64,000 bases of DNA from Paenibacillus oralis (GCF_003863965.1 NZ_RRCN01000001.1:3492304-3556303), one strand, 5' to 3'. Counted from the stretch's first letter, positions 25,973-35,185 are shown. Notes: a model not told the origin generated them from the sequence alone. Numbers and translations: made by a program.

Positions 25973-27739
25973 ATGGAGATGAACATGGACAAAGAGGCGG
26001 GACCGCGTTATGTGATCGGGATCGATTTCGGCACAGCATCGGGGCGGGCGGTGCTTGTCGATGTAAGGGACGGGCGCGAGCTGGCCTGGCATGTGACTCC
26101 TTATCCGCACGGTGTGATGGAGGATGAGCTTATCGGCTGCGGTATCCGGCTTGGCCCGGAGTGGGCGCTCCAGCATCCCGGCGATTACGTGGAGGTGCTG
26201 CGGCAATCCGTGCCGGCGGTGGTGCGCGAAGCGGGCGTTTCATCCGGGCAAGTGATCGGCATCGGCGTCGATTTCACCTCCTGCACGATGCTGCCGGTGG
26301 ATGAAGCGGGAACCCCGCTGCTCTTAAAGGAAGAGTACCGCCGCGAACCGCACGCATTCGTCAAGCTGTGGAAGCATCACGCCGCCCAAGGGGAAGCGGA
26401 CTTAATCAACGCCGTGGCGGCTGAGCGCGGTGAAGCTTTTCTCAGCCGCTATGGCGGAAAAATCTCCTCCGAGTGGATGGTGCCCAAGGGACTGCAGGTG
26501 CTGCGTGAAGCTCCCGAGGTGTACGCCGCGGCGGATCGCTTCGTTGAAGCGGCGGACTGGATCGTGTTTTGGATGACCGGAGAGATGAAGCGCAGCAGCG
26601 GCTGCGCCGGTTACAAAGCGCTGTGGCACTCCAAGGAGGGATACCCTTCCGCCGCGTTTTACAGGGCGCTCGATCCGCGGTTTGAACGTTTCGCGGAGAC
26701 CAAGCTGCGCGGGGAGATCGCTCCGCTGGGCCGGGCCGCGGGCCGGTTGACGGGCGAGGCGGCCGCCGTAATGGGGCTGCACCCCGGTATCCCCGTCGCT
26801 CCGGGGATGATCGATGCCCATGCGGCCGTTCCCGGCGTTGGCGCCACCAAGCCGGGACAGATGGTCCTGTCTATGGGAACGTCGCTCTGCCACCTTCTGC
26901 TCAGCGACAAGGAGCTGGCGGTCGAAGGGATTTGCGGCGTGGCCAGGGACGGCATCATCCCCGGACTGTACGCTTATGAAGCGGGGCAAGCGGCGGTCGG
27001 CGACCTGTTTGGCTGGTACGTACAACAGGCTGTGCCGGCGTATGTTGAACGGGTGGCTGACAACGAGGGCGTGACGGTTCACAAGTGGCTGGAGCGGCGG
27101 GCAAGCCGGCTGCGGCCGGGGGAACACGGGCTGATGGCGCTCGATTGGTGGAACGGCAACCGCTCTGTGCTGGTCAATGCCAATTTGAGCGGATTGATCA
27201 TCGGATTGACGCTGCAATCGAAGCCGGAAGAAATATACCGCGCGCTGCTGGAGGCGACCGCATTTGGTACCCGCAAAGTGATCGAGGCTTTTGAAACGGC
27301 GGGCGTGGAGGTGCGCGAATTGTTTGCCTGCGGCGGTTTGCCCGGGAAAAACCGGCTGCTGATGCAGATTTTCGCCGATGTCACCGGCCGGGAGATCAAA
27401 ATCGCCGCCTCCACGCAGACGCCCGCGCTTGGCGCGGCGATGCTCGGCGCGGTAGCCGCGGGCTCGCACTGCGGCGGCTATGACCGCATCGAGGAAGCGG
27501 CGGAACGAATGGTCCGCGTGCAGGAGGAGACCTACCGTCCGAATCCGGCGTACAGGGCGGTGTATGACCTGCTTTACAGGGAGTATACCGAACTGCACGA
27601 TCTGTTCGGGCGTGGAGGCAGGGAGGCGATGGCGCGGCTGAAGCGGCTGCAGCGGGAGGCCGCAGCCGCAGGAGGACAGCGCGATCCCGAGATGCCCGAG
27701 CAAGGCGGCGGCCGCGCCAAAGGAAACGAACGCCGGTGA
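25973..27739 (+). CDS. AraB-type ribulokinase
   Basis: This is a FGGY-family sugar kinase of 588 residues, slightly longer than usual because of a charged tail. The opening [18 protein letters not shown], the YPHGVM element, [20 protein letters not shown], and [11 protein letters not shown] are hallmarks of L-ribulokinase (AraB) rather than fuculokinase. The C-terminal [20 protein letters not shown] is the second ATPase half. AraB enzymes accept both L- and D-ribulose (family knowledge), so with FucI this would turn D-arabinose into D-ribulose 5-phosphate. No araD or fucA aldolase is nearby. ATG 25973 is the most likely start; 25985 is an alternative. Confidence 0.9.
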   Translation: MEMNMDKEAGPRYVIGIDFGTASGRAVLVDVRDGRELAWHVTPYPHGVMEDELIGCGIRLGPEWALQHPGDYVEVLRQSVPAVVREAGVSSGQVIGIGVDFTSCTMLPVDEAGTPLLLKEEYRREPHAFVKLWKHHAAQGEADLINAVAAERGEAFLSRYGGKISSEWMVPKGLQVLREAPEVYAAADRFVEAADWIVFWMTGEMKRSSGCAGYKALWHSKEGYPSAAFYRALDPRFERFAETKLRGEIAPLGRAAGRLTGEAAAVMGLHPGIPVAPGMIDAHAAVPGVGATKPGQMVLSMGTSLCHLLLSDKELAVEGICGVARDGIIPGLYAYEAGQAAVGDLFGWYVQQAVPAYVERVADNEGVTVHKWLERRASRLRPGEHGLMALDWWNGNRSVLVNANLSGLIIGLTLQSKPEEIYRALLEATAFGTRKVIEAFETAGVEVRELFACGGLPGKNRLLMQIFADVTGREIKIAASTQTPALGAAMLGAVAAGSHCGGYDRIEEAAERMVRVQEETYRPNPAYRAVYDLLYREYTELHDLFGRGGREAMARLKRLQREAAAAGGQRDPEMPEQGGGRAKGNERR

Positions 27740-27953
27740 TGGCGGGCGACATCAGGTTTTTTGAGCGGGAAAAGCACGTGTATCCGGCTGCCGTTCGCGG
27801 TGTTTTTTCCTTCCGATTTGCACCGACCTTGCGGTCATGTCCACGGAGAAAGCCCGGTCCGCAAAATCGTGATCAAAATTCACCGCAAGCTGTTTCGTTT
27901 ATAGGGGCGCGGTTTTGGCTGTATTACGCATTGGTTGTGCATTGTTTAAAGAC

Positions 27954-28050
27954 GCTAACGAACCGACGAGATTTAATGGGGATGCTGAACAAGAGAGTTA
28001 AGCCGTTTGCTCCCCTTAACGTTTCGCGGATTCGTTGGCGTTTTGTTTTA
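27954..28050. repeat. Long imperfect hairpin after the kinase gene
   Basis: The arm from 27954 (GCTAACGAACCGACGAG..TTTAATGGGG) is mirrored by CCCC-TTAACG..GCGGATTCGTTGGC at 28012-28039, followed by TTTTGTTTT. It may act as terminator for the sugar operon or be one of the intergenic repeat hairpins. The interval 27740-28535 holds no convincing gene. Confidence 0.55.
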
Positions 28051-28138
28051 CCCATTCTTGGAAATGGATCAACTGGAAAAAGGGCTCTTTAGAACGACCT
28101 CCTCTGTCAGACACCGCTTTCCAGTCCTAATCTTAGGA

Positions 28139-28214
28139 AATAGCGGCAAAAAAGGGAGTTATTTCTTCGATTCAAAGGATGATGGTCAAAATAGGGGATT
28201 TTTATGGCGCTATT
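28139..28214. repeat. Hairpin repeat (AATAGCG...TATTT)
   Basis: AATAGCGGCAAAAAAGGGAG.. (from 28139) is mirrored by ..TATGGCGCTATT (to 28214). The arms keep AATAGCG outside and TATTT inside, as in the repeats near 21.4-21.7 kb. Confidence 0.55.
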
Positions 28215-28277
28215 GTTCGGCGAGAGCGGCTTAATGGCGACTTTCCAAGGGGAGAAGGAAGAATAGATGCAAAAATT

Positions 28278-28328
28278 ACCGCTATTGTCCGGAAGAAGGG
28301 GGAAAGCGTCAAAATAGCGGAAAAAATT
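28278..28328. repeat. Hairpin repeat (ACCGCTATT/AATAGCGG)
   Basis: ACCGCTATT (28278-28286) and AATAGCGG (28313-28320) form the stem. The flanks AAAATTACC and AAAAAATTACC are direct rather than inverted copies. It is the third hairpin in the gene-free stretch. Confidence 0.5.
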
Positions 28329-28535
28329 ACCGTTATGCAGAGCGGCATGTCCTGGTCACACAAATAAGGGCTGGCGAACGAGTACAACTCGGAGCTACCT
28401 GTGCCGTTTCCAATGGTGCAGCCGAGCGTCGCAATTGAATCATGCAGGCAGCGCGCCGATCGCCCCTGTCGGGAGCAGTAAGCGCCTCGCCGATCTCCCC
28501 CGGTCGGGCGCTGCAACCGCCCGCTGCTGCCGCTG

Positions 28536-29459
28536 TCAGCCCACGTATTTGGCGAGCGAAATCAGCGCCGTCATCGTCACGATGTTCAACAAGGTGGAGA
28601 TAAGCACGGTTTGCGAGGCGAAGTCGGGCTCGTTGTCGTATTCCTCGGCCAGAATCGTGCTGTTCACGCCGGTCGGCATGCCGGAGGCGAGCAGCAGCGC
28701 CTGGGCGGGGATGCCCTTCAGCCCCAGCAGCAGAATTAAACCGAAGCCGACCGCCGGGCCAACCAGAAGGCGAAGGGCCACGCTGATATAGACATCGAAG
28801 CGGTCGAGCCGCAGCGGGTATTTGACGATTTGCGCTCCAAGCGTCAGCAGCGCGATGGCTACCATGGAGTCGGCGATATAACCCATCGGCTTCGAAACAA
28901 AGTCCGGCAAAGGAAGATCCAGAATATGCAAAACCATGCCCAGCACGAGGGCGTAAGGGACAGGCATTTTCAAAAATCCAATCAGAGCGGCTTTCAGCGT
29001 GCCGCCGGATTTGGCCCGCTGTACGGACATCACGCCGTACGTAAAGGTGACAAGGCTTTGAAACGTCATTACCAACGCCTGCAGCGAAGCGGCGAGCGGA
29101 TCGCCCTTGAACGCCAGTTGATTGATCGGCAGCCCGTAGTTCCCGGAATTGTCGAGGATGAGGCTGTTCGTAAACGCGGCCCGCATCCCGCGGCTGAACT
29201 TCAGGGTGCGGCTTGTCAGCATGCTTATGCCCCACAACAGCAGCACATACAAAACGTAGAAGCCGGTGACGCTGCCGAGCAGCTCCGCGGACATTTGGGA
29301 TTGGTACATGCTTAGAAACACCACCGCCGGGGTGATGAAATAAAAATTGATTTTGGACAATGTGTACAAATCGAGCCGGAACGCGCGCTGCATCAGGCAG
29401 CCCAGCCCGATCAACACAAAAATGGGGAGGACGACCTCCAATATGATATCGCCGATCAT
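28536..29459 (-). CDS. AEC family transporter (auxin-efflux-carrier type)
   Basis: This is a membrane transporter of 307 residues with ten predicted segments in two five-helix halves. The N-terminal half has ILEVVLPIFVLIGLGCLMQR and NSLILDNSGNYGLPINQLAF (the conserved N-x-G-x-x-G-P element); the second half has SGMPTGVNSTILAEEYDNEP. AEC proteins export or exchange small organic acids such as malate, but the substrate is open. The ATG at 29459 is chosen because family members begin near MIxDIILxVVLPIF and a purine-rich stretch (AAAGAAGTGAAG) precedes it. Confidence 0.9.
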   Translation of the reverse strand: MIGDIILEVVLPIFVLIGLGCLMQRAFRLDLYTLSKINFYFITPAVVFLSMYQSQMSAELLGSVTGFYVLYVLLLWGISMLTSRTLKFSRGMRAAFTNSLILDNSGNYGLPINQLAFKGDPLAASLQALVMTFQSLVTFTYGVMSVQRAKSGGTLKAALIGFLKMPVPYALVLGMVLHILDLPLPDFVSKPMGYIADSMVAIALLTLGAQIVKYPLRLDRFDVYISVALRLLVGPAVGFGLILLLGLKGIPAQALLLASGMPTGVNSTILAEEYDNEPDFASQTVLISTLLNIVTMTALISLAKYVG

Positions 29460-29602
29460 CGTGGTGTTCTTCACTTCTTTCAGTAAGAGATGGTATTCTA
29501 GCAAAAAGACAACCGATTGTTATTATATCATGTCCCTTGGTTTCGGGACGATCGGATTTGCAAGAGTACCAGGAGTAGGCAAGCGGAAAGGATGATGCTC
29601 AC

Positions 29603-30436
29603 ATGCATAACTCTCACGAGCGGAAGAGCCGGATTTTAAGGGATGTGGAACGGATTGCCGCTTTGGAATTGAAGTTGACGGTGTTCAATAACGAGCGGTC
29701 ATTATCGCATCTTGAAACGAAATTGACGGCGGCCCGAATGGGCGGCGCAACCTTGCTGATGGACCGCCAGTCGCCCCAGTCGAGTTATTATAACCGCGTT
29801 ATCGGGTTCGGACCGGCCGAAGTGGAGCAGCTGCCGGACATCTTGCGGTATTACGGCGCGGAAAATATCGTGCCCTGCTTTGATATGACCCCGGACAAGC
29901 AAAGCAGCGCAGTCGCGGGGGCTTTAGCGTCGCAGCGGTTTGTTCCGAGGCTGCAGCTTGTCTTTCTCAAACAGGAGCTGGAATCCGGAGCGGACTTCGC
30001 CCTTCCCCGGGTATCCATTCGCCGGGTCGCCACACCGGAGGAGGCAAAACGGTTTATCGCGCTGATCGGCCGCTCGAAAGGGGGCGGGATCGAACTGGAC
30101 GAACACGGGATTGAGCGGAAATGCCGTTACTTTTGCCGGGACGATTTTCAAAATTTTGTGGCCTATATGGATGAGGAACCGGCCGCGATGGGCTCCTTGT
30201 TTATTCGTGGCGAGGAAGGATATGTGGCCAATGATTTTACGTTTCCGGATTTCAGGGGGCAAGGCTTGCAAACGGCGCTGATCCGGCATCGCCTTCAGGT
30301 TGCCGAAGCGCTCCGCTTAAAAACGGTCTATACCGACGTGGAATTCGGTACGGCCAGCCATCAAAATATGCTGAAAGCCGGTTTTGAACAGGTGTATATG
30401 AACACGTTTTGGATGAAGTCGGTGATTGAGGAGTAA
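29603..30436 (+). CDS. GNAT family N-acetyltransferase
   Basis: This 277-residue protein has two parts. The first ~130 residues have an N-terminal GNAT-like fold without clear motif A. The second is a canonical acetyltransferase domain with MGSLFIRGEEGYVANDFTFPDFRGQGLQTALI (motif A, with the R-G-x-G-L acetyl-CoA loop) and the closing ASHQNMLKAGFEQVYMNTFW (motif B). The substrate cannot be inferred. It is monocistronic and divergent from the AEC transporter; a GGAAAGGATG ribosome site precedes the ATG. Confidence 0.88.
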   Translation: MHNSHERKSRILRDVERIAALELKLTVFNNERSLSHLETKLTAARMGGATLLMDRQSPQSSYYNRVIGFGPAEVEQLPDILRYYGAENIVPCFDMTPDKQSSAVAGALASQRFVPRLQLVFLKQELESGADFALPRVSIRRVATPEEAKRFIALIGRSKGGGIELDEHGIERKCRYFCRDDFQNFVAYMDEEPAAMGSLFIRGEEGYVANDFTFPDFRGQGLQTALIRHRLQVAEALRLKTVYTDVEFGTASHQNMLKAGFEQVYMNTFWMKSVIEE

Positions 30437-30521
30437 TGGCCTGGGTGTGATGTTTGTCTCATCCTCTCGCGAAAATCCTTGCTACAATTCGGATTAAAAG
30501 ATGGCGGGGAGGTGAGCTTGG

Positions 30522-30635
30522 ATGGCGGTATGGAAATGCGAAGCTTGCGGGGAAACGAAGGAAGGACGCTGCAAACCGCAAAAATGCCCTAAATGCGAAG
30601 CGAAAGGCCAATTCGTCAAAGCGGATGCCCAGTAA
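30522..30635 (+). CDS. Rubredoxin-like zinc-ribbon microprotein (RCKP type)
   Basis: This 37-residue protein starts at an ATG 9 bases after GGGGAGGTG. It reads MAVWKCEACGETKEGRCKP and continues with QKCPKCEAKGQFVK. The two CxxC pairs form a rubredoxin-type knuckle and the RCKP sequence names the family of very small rubredoxin-like proteins. It could bind iron or zinc and serve electron transfer or a structural role. It follows the GNAT gene by 85 bp. Confidence 0.8.
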   Translation: MAVWKCEACGETKEGRCKPQKCPKCEAKGQFVKADAQ

Positions 30636-30663
30636 TCTCTAAAACATCATAGAAACGTTGGAC

Positions 30664-30718
30664 AGGCCCTGTTTACGCTTCCGGATGAATGCCGGACGTT
30701 GTAAGTAGGGCCTATTTG
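30664..30718. terminator. Possible terminator between convergent genes
   Basis: AGGCCCT (30664-30670) pairs with AGGGCCT (30707-30713), with an inner CCGG-N7-CCGG pair. The T-run after it is weak, so the assignment is tentative. Confidence 0.35.
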
Positions 30719-31176
30719 CTTCTCATGCGATGCGGATACCTGATCAGCAGCTGACCGAGCACTTCGGACAGCACCAGCCCGATGGCGATCGAGCCCGAGA
30801 TCAGAAAAGCCTGGGCGGCCAACTGGACGGCGAGGTTGTATTCGTTCTCCACGAATTTGCGCATGGCGTCGTAGGCCAGTCCGCCGGGGACGAGCGGGAT
30901 AATACCCGCGACGCTGAAGATGATGACAGGCTTTTTATAATATTTGGCAAACAGGAGGCTGATCACGCCGACGATAAACGTGGCCGCGACGGTGGCGAAA
31001 ATGGCGTCCGTCCTCTGCTCGAGCAGCACATAGGCGACCCAGCCGATCATGCCGGAAAAGCCGCATTGAAGCAGCGTACGCTTAGGGGTATTAAACAAAA
31101 TGCCGAAGGCCGCGGAGGCGATAAAGCTGGTAAGCAGCTGAACGATAAGGCCGATGACAGAGTTCATAACGTCCAC
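30712..31176 (-). CDS. ThrE-type threonine/serine exporter, small membrane subunit
   Basis: The 154-residue protein with four to five membrane segments matches the ThrE_2 (YjjB-like) half of the threonine/serine exporter. IPLVPGGLAYDAMRKFVENE is the signature region. It lies 17 bp after the gene for the other half, in the same operon. The GTG at 31176 sits 4 bases after AAAGGAGATC; an ATG nine bases further in is an alternative start. The two proteins would form one exporter in the cytoplasmic membrane. Confidence 0.9.
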   Translation of the reverse strand: MDVMNSVIGLIVQLLTSFIASAAFGILFNTPKRTLLQCGFSGMIGWVAYVLLEQRTDAIFATVAATFIVGVISLLFAKYYKKPVIIFSVAGIIPLVPGGLAYDAMRKFVENEYNLAVQLAAQAFLISGSIAIGLVLSEVLGQLLIRYPHRMRSK

Positions 31177-31193
31177 AGATCTCCTTTAAGTCA

Positions 31194-31985
31194 TTAAAAC
31201 AACGTAAACATCACCGCGATGCCCGCACCGATGGCGAAGGCGGTAAGAAATGCCTCGGCCCCGCGGGACAAGCCGGACACGAGATGGCCGGCCATTAAAT
31301 CCCGGACCGCGTTTGTGATCAGCAGACCGGGGACAAGCGGCATGACGGAGCCGATGATGATTTTGTCGAGCTCGCGGCCCAAGCCAAGCGTCACGAGGAG
31401 CGCCGCCAGCAATCCGATCAGCAATGAAGCCGTGAATTCGGCAAAAAATTTAACTTTGACCAGGCGGTGAAAAAGGAGGAAAGCCGCAAATCCGGCGCCT
31501 CCGCACAGTACCCCAGGAATGAAATCGGGCAGCCCTCCCCGGAACATCAAGGTGAAGCAGCCGCTGGACAGCGCGGCAGCCGCGATTTGCAGCGCCACCG
31601 GGTAGGCGTTTGTGCTAACCTCGATTTCCAGGAGCCGGGCGCGGGCCTCGGCACAGGTCAGCGATCCGCCGGCCAGCTTTCGCGATACATCGTTGACATC
31701 GGCGACCTTTTGCAAATCGGTCGTGCGCTCGACGATCCGGATCAACTTGGCCGATTCCGTTTCACCGGATTGAAAAACGATTCCCGTCGGTGTTACATAG
31801 CTATGCGATCCGGGCAATCCCAGTGCATTGGCCATCCGGTTCATGGTATCTTCCACGCGGTAGGTTTCCGCGCCGCTTTGCAGCATGATTTTTCCTGCCA
31901 AGAGGCATACCTGGACGGGCTCCTGCGGTAAATCCGCAGCCTCGTTCAGATCCGCACCCTCCTTCATATCCGCGGCCCCATTCAT
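31194..31985 (-). CDS. ThrE-type threonine/serine exporter, large subunit
   Basis: The 263-residue protein corresponds to the YjjP/ThrE N-terminal half. A soluble segment with LAGKIMLQSGAETYRVEDTM and VTPTGIVFQ leads into five membrane segments, ending SVMPLVPGLLITNAVRDLMA. The ATG at 31985 is preferred because AAAGGGTG precedes it by 6 bases and the family's conserved part begins about 25 residues later. Its acidic N-terminus has a short repeat (ADMKEGADLNEAADL). It is transcribed first, with the small subunit after it. Confidence 0.9.
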   Translation of the reverse strand: MNGAADMKEGADLNEAADLPQEPVQVCLLAGKIMLQSGAETYRVEDTMNRMANALGLPGSHSYVTPTGIVFQSGETESAKLIRIVERTTDLQKVADVNDVSRKLAGGSLTCAEARARLLEIEVSTNAYPVALQIAAAALSSGCFTLMFRGGLPDFIPGVLCGGAGFAAFLLFHRLVKVKFFAEFTASLLIGLLAALLVTLGLGRELDKIIIGSVMPLVPGLLITNAVRDLMAGHLVSGLSRGAEAFLTAFAIGAGIAVMFTLF

Positions 31986-32170
31986 GCTTTTCACCCTTTC
32001 ATTGATCTCAGAGCCATTATAACACGCAGGCCACCAAGCCGGAACTCGGAGTGCCAATGTCGAATTTTGACGAAATATAGGAGGAGAGATGATCTTTTTC
32101 ATCTATTTCTGTGCTATGCTAGCATTATGAACCATCGTTTTGCCCGCACTTCCTTCAGAGAGGTACGTTC

Positions 32171-33247
32171 ATGATGCTGCACACTTTACTTGCCAACTTT
32201 GCTTTGCTTACGGCTTTTATTTATTTCGGATATATGATTCGAAGCAGGTTTTTGTCCAAACAACAAAACACGCCGTGGACCCGCATGTTGCTCGGATTGA
32301 TGCTAGGGTTGTTCGGCGTCGTTCTGATGTATTATAACTTTCCGATAGGAACGCAAACGGTTGCCGATTTCCGGCAGCTGCCTATCCTGATCGCCGTTTA
32401 CGCGGGAGGAGGGATCAGCGGCGGCATTTCCGCCCTGATTATTGCGGTGTACCGCCTGTTTTTTTTGCATGGGTTTAGTTTCCATTCTATCGTCGGCGCC
32501 GTTAATGTGCTGATTACGCTGCTGATAGCTTTGCTTTTTCTCCGCGTCCGAAAGCTTTCGCTAAAAAGGTGGATGCCAGCCTTGCTGTTATCCGCCGCGA
32601 ATACCATGGTTATTTTTTTGCTGGTGTTAAACATAAATTCATGGGTTGAAATAGTAACATATACGCTTTTATTTATTGTCGCAGGGTTATTTACATATTC
32701 CATGCTCCAGCATTTGCGTGAAGCGAACGAGTCCCTGAAAATGATGAGGGAGGCCGCTACCCGCGATTATTTGACCAGCCTGCACAATTCGCGGGCGTTT
32801 GAGGCCATGATGGCGCAAAAAATCACCTCCTCCAACCGTAATGGGACTCCCTTCACCCTGTTGTTTGTCGACATTGATTTTTTCAAACAGGTCAACGACA
32901 GCTATGGCCATCCGGCGGGTGACGCCATTTTATTGCAATTTGCCGATGTGCTTCGGGATACGTTCCGGCCGGGCGATCATATTTTTCGCAAGGGCGGCGA
33001 AGAGTTCGTTATCCTCGTCGACCAGTGCGATGCGGAGCAGATCGAAAAGATCGGCGAACGGCTGCGCCAAAACGTGGCGTCGCATCTATTTCGCCTGCCG
33101 GGAGGCGGGGAACTCAAGCTAACGATTTCCGCCGGCAGCGCAACGTACCCGGACGTTCACCAGGAAGAACTGATCAGCAAAGCGGACCAGGCGCTGTACG
33201 AGGCGAAAAAAACGGGCCGCAACCGGCTGTGCCGGGCGGTTTCCTAA
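32171..33247 (+). CDS. Membrane diguanylate cyclase (5TM-5TMR_LYT + GGDEF)
   Basis: This 358-residue protein makes cyclic di-GMP. About six N-terminal hydrophobic segments (residues 5-180) correspond to the 5TM-5TMR_LYT sensor (IAVYAGGGISGGISALIIA is characteristic). A short coil leads to a GGDEF domain with DYLTSLHNSRAFE, FVDIDFFKQVNDSYGHPAGD and an active site KGGEEF. An RxxD inhibitory site (RPGD) sits five residues before the GGEEF, so product inhibition is likely. The layout resembles B. subtilis DgcK. It is monocistronic. Confidence 0.93.
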   Translation: MMLHTLLANFALLTAFIYFGYMIRSRFLSKQQNTPWTRMLLGLMLGLFGVVLMYYNFPIGTQTVADFRQLPILIAVYAGGGISGGISALIIAVYRLFFLHGFSFHSIVGAVNVLITLLIALLFLRVRKLSLKRWMPALLLSAANTMVIFLLVLNINSWVEIVTYTLLFIVAGLFTYSMLQHLREANESLKMMREAATRDYLTSLHNSRAFEAMMAQKITSSNRNGTPFTLLFVDIDFFKQVNDSYGHPAGDAILLQFADVLRDTFRPGDHIFRKGGEEFVILVDQCDAEQIEKIGERLRQNVASHLFRLPGGGELKLTISAGSATYPDVHQEELISKADQALYEAKKTGRNRLCRAVS

Positions 33248-33297
33248 TCATACGGCGCCATTATCGGCATAGTCATGGGGTATTCCCCAATTTACCG

Positions 33298-33627
33298 CTA
33301 GTCCTCATCCCCGTCGTACCCGTTTAACAGATCGGTGCCGTGCATGGCATCCGGATCGGGCCCGACCTGATCGGCCGGGCTGTCCTTCTGGATGGCGTCG
33401 GCGTCAGGCACGTCGGGCAGCTCCCCGAACAGCAGATCGGGAATGCTGTCGATATCACTTTGCTCGTCCTCGTCCTCGTCCGCGTTTTCGCTGATGCCCT
33501 GAGCCACACGCGTGTCGTGGTGCAGCAGATCATCGTCGGGAATATCGTTTTCCGGGCGGTCCTCAGCTAACAGTCCATATCTTTCATATACAAAATCCGC
33601 CGCCGTTTTGTCGTCGGTTGGATTCAT
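33298..33627 (-). CDS. Small acidic protein of unknown function
   Basis: This 109-residue protein is very rich in Asp and Glu (SENADEDEDEQSDIDSIPD and a C-terminal DGDED) and has no hydrophobic segment or known motif. The ATG at 33627 has AAGGAGGG with an 8-base spacer. I do not recognise a family. Its composition suggests a disordered or cation-binding protein. It is divergent from the SplB-like gene, with 253 bp between the two starts. Confidence 0.65.
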   Translation of the reverse strand: MNPTDDKTAADFVYERYGLLAEDRPENDIPDDDLLHHDTRVAQGISENADEDEDEQSDIDSIPDLLFGELPDVPDADAIQKDSPADQVGPDPDAMHGTDLLNGYDGDED

Positions 33628-33748
33628 GAACAAGTCCCTCCTTTTTAATTCGCGATTATTTTGAAGTTTGCCCCAAAATCCGGTGTTCCTCTCGTTTTCA
33701 CAGCAACTTTCACTTGAAAAATCTGGAGTCCCTTTACGCTTTGAATAA

Positions 33749-33768
33749 GAACATATGTTTGGTATACT
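33749..33768 (+). promoter_or_regulatory. LexA-like box fused to an extended -10 promoter
   Basis: GAACATATGTTT (33749-33760) runs into TGG TATACT (-10 at 33763-33768). The core matches the Bacillus LexA operator. The same box and -10 arrangement occurs at the transposase-like gene (12967-12986, minus strand). Confidence 0.6.
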
Positions 33769-33880
33769 AGGATTAACAAAATGGAAAAAATGAATGGCAA
33801 AAATGAGGATCAACCTAGAAATCGGTGCTTGATAGTTGCCCTTATGTTTTTTGCAGGAGATTAATCAAGGAGGGAAGGGT

Positions 33881-34891
33881 ATGCCCGAAACCCATTATGA
33901 ACATATCCAGACGAAAACAACGTTAAACCGCGTCAAGGAGGAAGCGATGCCCTTCGCATGGTCGATCAATCCGTACCGCGGCTGCGGCCATGGATGCAGC
34001 TTCTGTTATGCCAGGGCGTTCCAGACGTTTCTCGGGAGAAGCGCGGAGGACGAATTCCAATATCATATCTCGGTCAAGGAAAATGCGGCGGAGGCGCTGG
34101 AGCGGCAGTTGTCGGCTTTGGCTCGAAAGTTCGCATACGACATTGAGGCCGTTAGCCGGCATGTCGGGCAGGTGGCGATCGGCACGGCCACCGACCCGTA
34201 TCAGCCCGTCGAAGCCAAGGGGCAGATCACCCGGGAATGCCTGAAAGTGTTGGCCAAATACCGGATTCATACCAGTGTGACGACGCGATCTCCGCTGGTG
34301 ATGCGGGACCTCGACATTTTGCGCAAAATCCCCGGTGTTTCGGTGAACATCAGCGTCAATACGCTCGATGCCGAGCTGATCCGCAAGCTGGAGCCGGCTT
34401 CGCCCCATCCTGGCAAGCGTCTCGCCACCGTGAAGTACTTGGCGGAGCACGGTATTCCCGTCGGCATATTCGCCGCCCCGGTTCTTCCGTTTTTGACCGA
34501 TTCGGAGGAAGGTTTGGACAACTTGCTCCGGTCGGCTAAGGAGCACGGCGCCGGCTTTGCCATGATTTCATTGCTTAGGCTATCGCCGGACGTGAAAGCC
34601 TGGTATTTCCGGACGCTGCAGCAGCATGATCCCCAGCTGTTGCCCCGCTACCGGGCGCTTTATGCCGGAGCTTATGCGGAGCAATGGTACACGGACCGCT
34701 TTAAGAAGATAGCACGCGCCCTTTTGGCCAAACACGGTCTAACCGGTACGGAAATGCCCGGGGCTCAGGCTTCAGCCGGCAACGGCACGGAAGCTCCGGC
34801 CTGGCGGCCGGGGGCCGTCCCGCAGCCTACCTGCGCCGTATCCGAGCGGGAGACTACCCCGGAGGTGGAGCAGCTTTCTTTTCCGTTTTAA
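33881..34891 (+). CDS. SplB-like radical SAM protein
   Basis: This 336-residue radical SAM enzyme of the spore-photoproduct-lyase-like family (COG1533) has the cluster motif in NPYRGCGHGCSFCYARAFQ (C-x3-C-x2-C), followed by the conserved GTATDPYQPVEAKGQITREC and SVNTLDAELIRKLEPASPHP. True SplB repairs UV-induced spore photoproduct; many relatives have unknown substrates, and the Gly/Pro-rich C-terminal tail here is not conserved. The ATG at 33881 has AAGGAGGG upstream; an in-frame earlier start lacks one. A LexA-like box in the promoter region supports a role in DNA damage (inference). Confidence 0.88.
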   Translation: MPETHYEHIQTKTTLNRVKEEAMPFAWSINPYRGCGHGCSFCYARAFQTFLGRSAEDEFQYHISVKENAAEALERQLSALARKFAYDIEAVSRHVGQVAIGTATDPYQPVEAKGQITRECLKVLAKYRIHTSVTTRSPLVMRDLDILRKIPGVSVNISVNTLDAELIRKLEPASPHPGKRLATVKYLAEHGIPVGIFAAPVLPFLTDSEEGLDNLLRSAKEHGAGFAMISLLRLSPDVKAWYFRTLQQHDPQLLPRYRALYAGAYAEQWYTDRFKKIARALLAKHGLTGTEMPGAQASAGNGTEAPAWRPGAVPQPTCAVSERETTPEVEQLSFPF

Positions 34892-34940
34892 GTCAGCGAA
34901 GTTTATAGGTGCTATTATTTTTGTAAGGAGATATTCCTGA

Positions 34941-35036
34941 GGAAAGAATTTGCTGAAGATAGGTCTTCCGATTGATCAAATAGCGACTGTAACAGGGTTG
35001 CCAGTAAATGAACTTGTAAAATTGCTTGATCAATAA
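34941..35036 (+). pseudogene. C-terminal remnant of an Rpn-type nuclease/transposase
   Basis: After a TGA, 31 codons read GKNLLKIGLPIDQIATVTG and continue LPVNELVKLLDQ before a stop. This is the helical tail of Rpn (PD-(D/E)XK recombination-promoting) proteins, which end with the pattern A-K-x-L-L-K-x-G-x-x-I-x-x-I-A-x-x-T-G-L. Nothing of the nuclease domain precedes it. Confidence 0.55.
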
Positions 35037-35077
35037 TTTTCATGCCCTATCCGTTATGAATATTCGGTTAGAGCCTT

Positions 35078-35102
35078 ACCGCAGGCATCGCCTGCGGTTT
35101 TT
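35078..35102 (+). terminator. Rho-independent terminator
   Basis: ACCGCAGGC-ATC-GCCTGCGGT is followed by TTTT. It lies 42 bp after the Rpn fragment and may be its original terminator. Confidence 0.8.
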
Positions 35103-35185
35103 CGCGTTGCAGCGACAACTCCTATAGTTCACGGCATTTATTCCTTGTTCCAAGGTATCCATTAAACGCCGACTGGAGCGAGACT

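Noticed and set aside
27736..28092. A 118-codon frame after the sugar kinase
   Set aside because: It spans the hairpin repeat, has no ribosome site and no recognisable protein features.
33781..33864. A 27-codon frame between the LexA-like promoter and the SplB-like gene
   Set aside because: It lacks a ribosome site and has the composition of random sequence.
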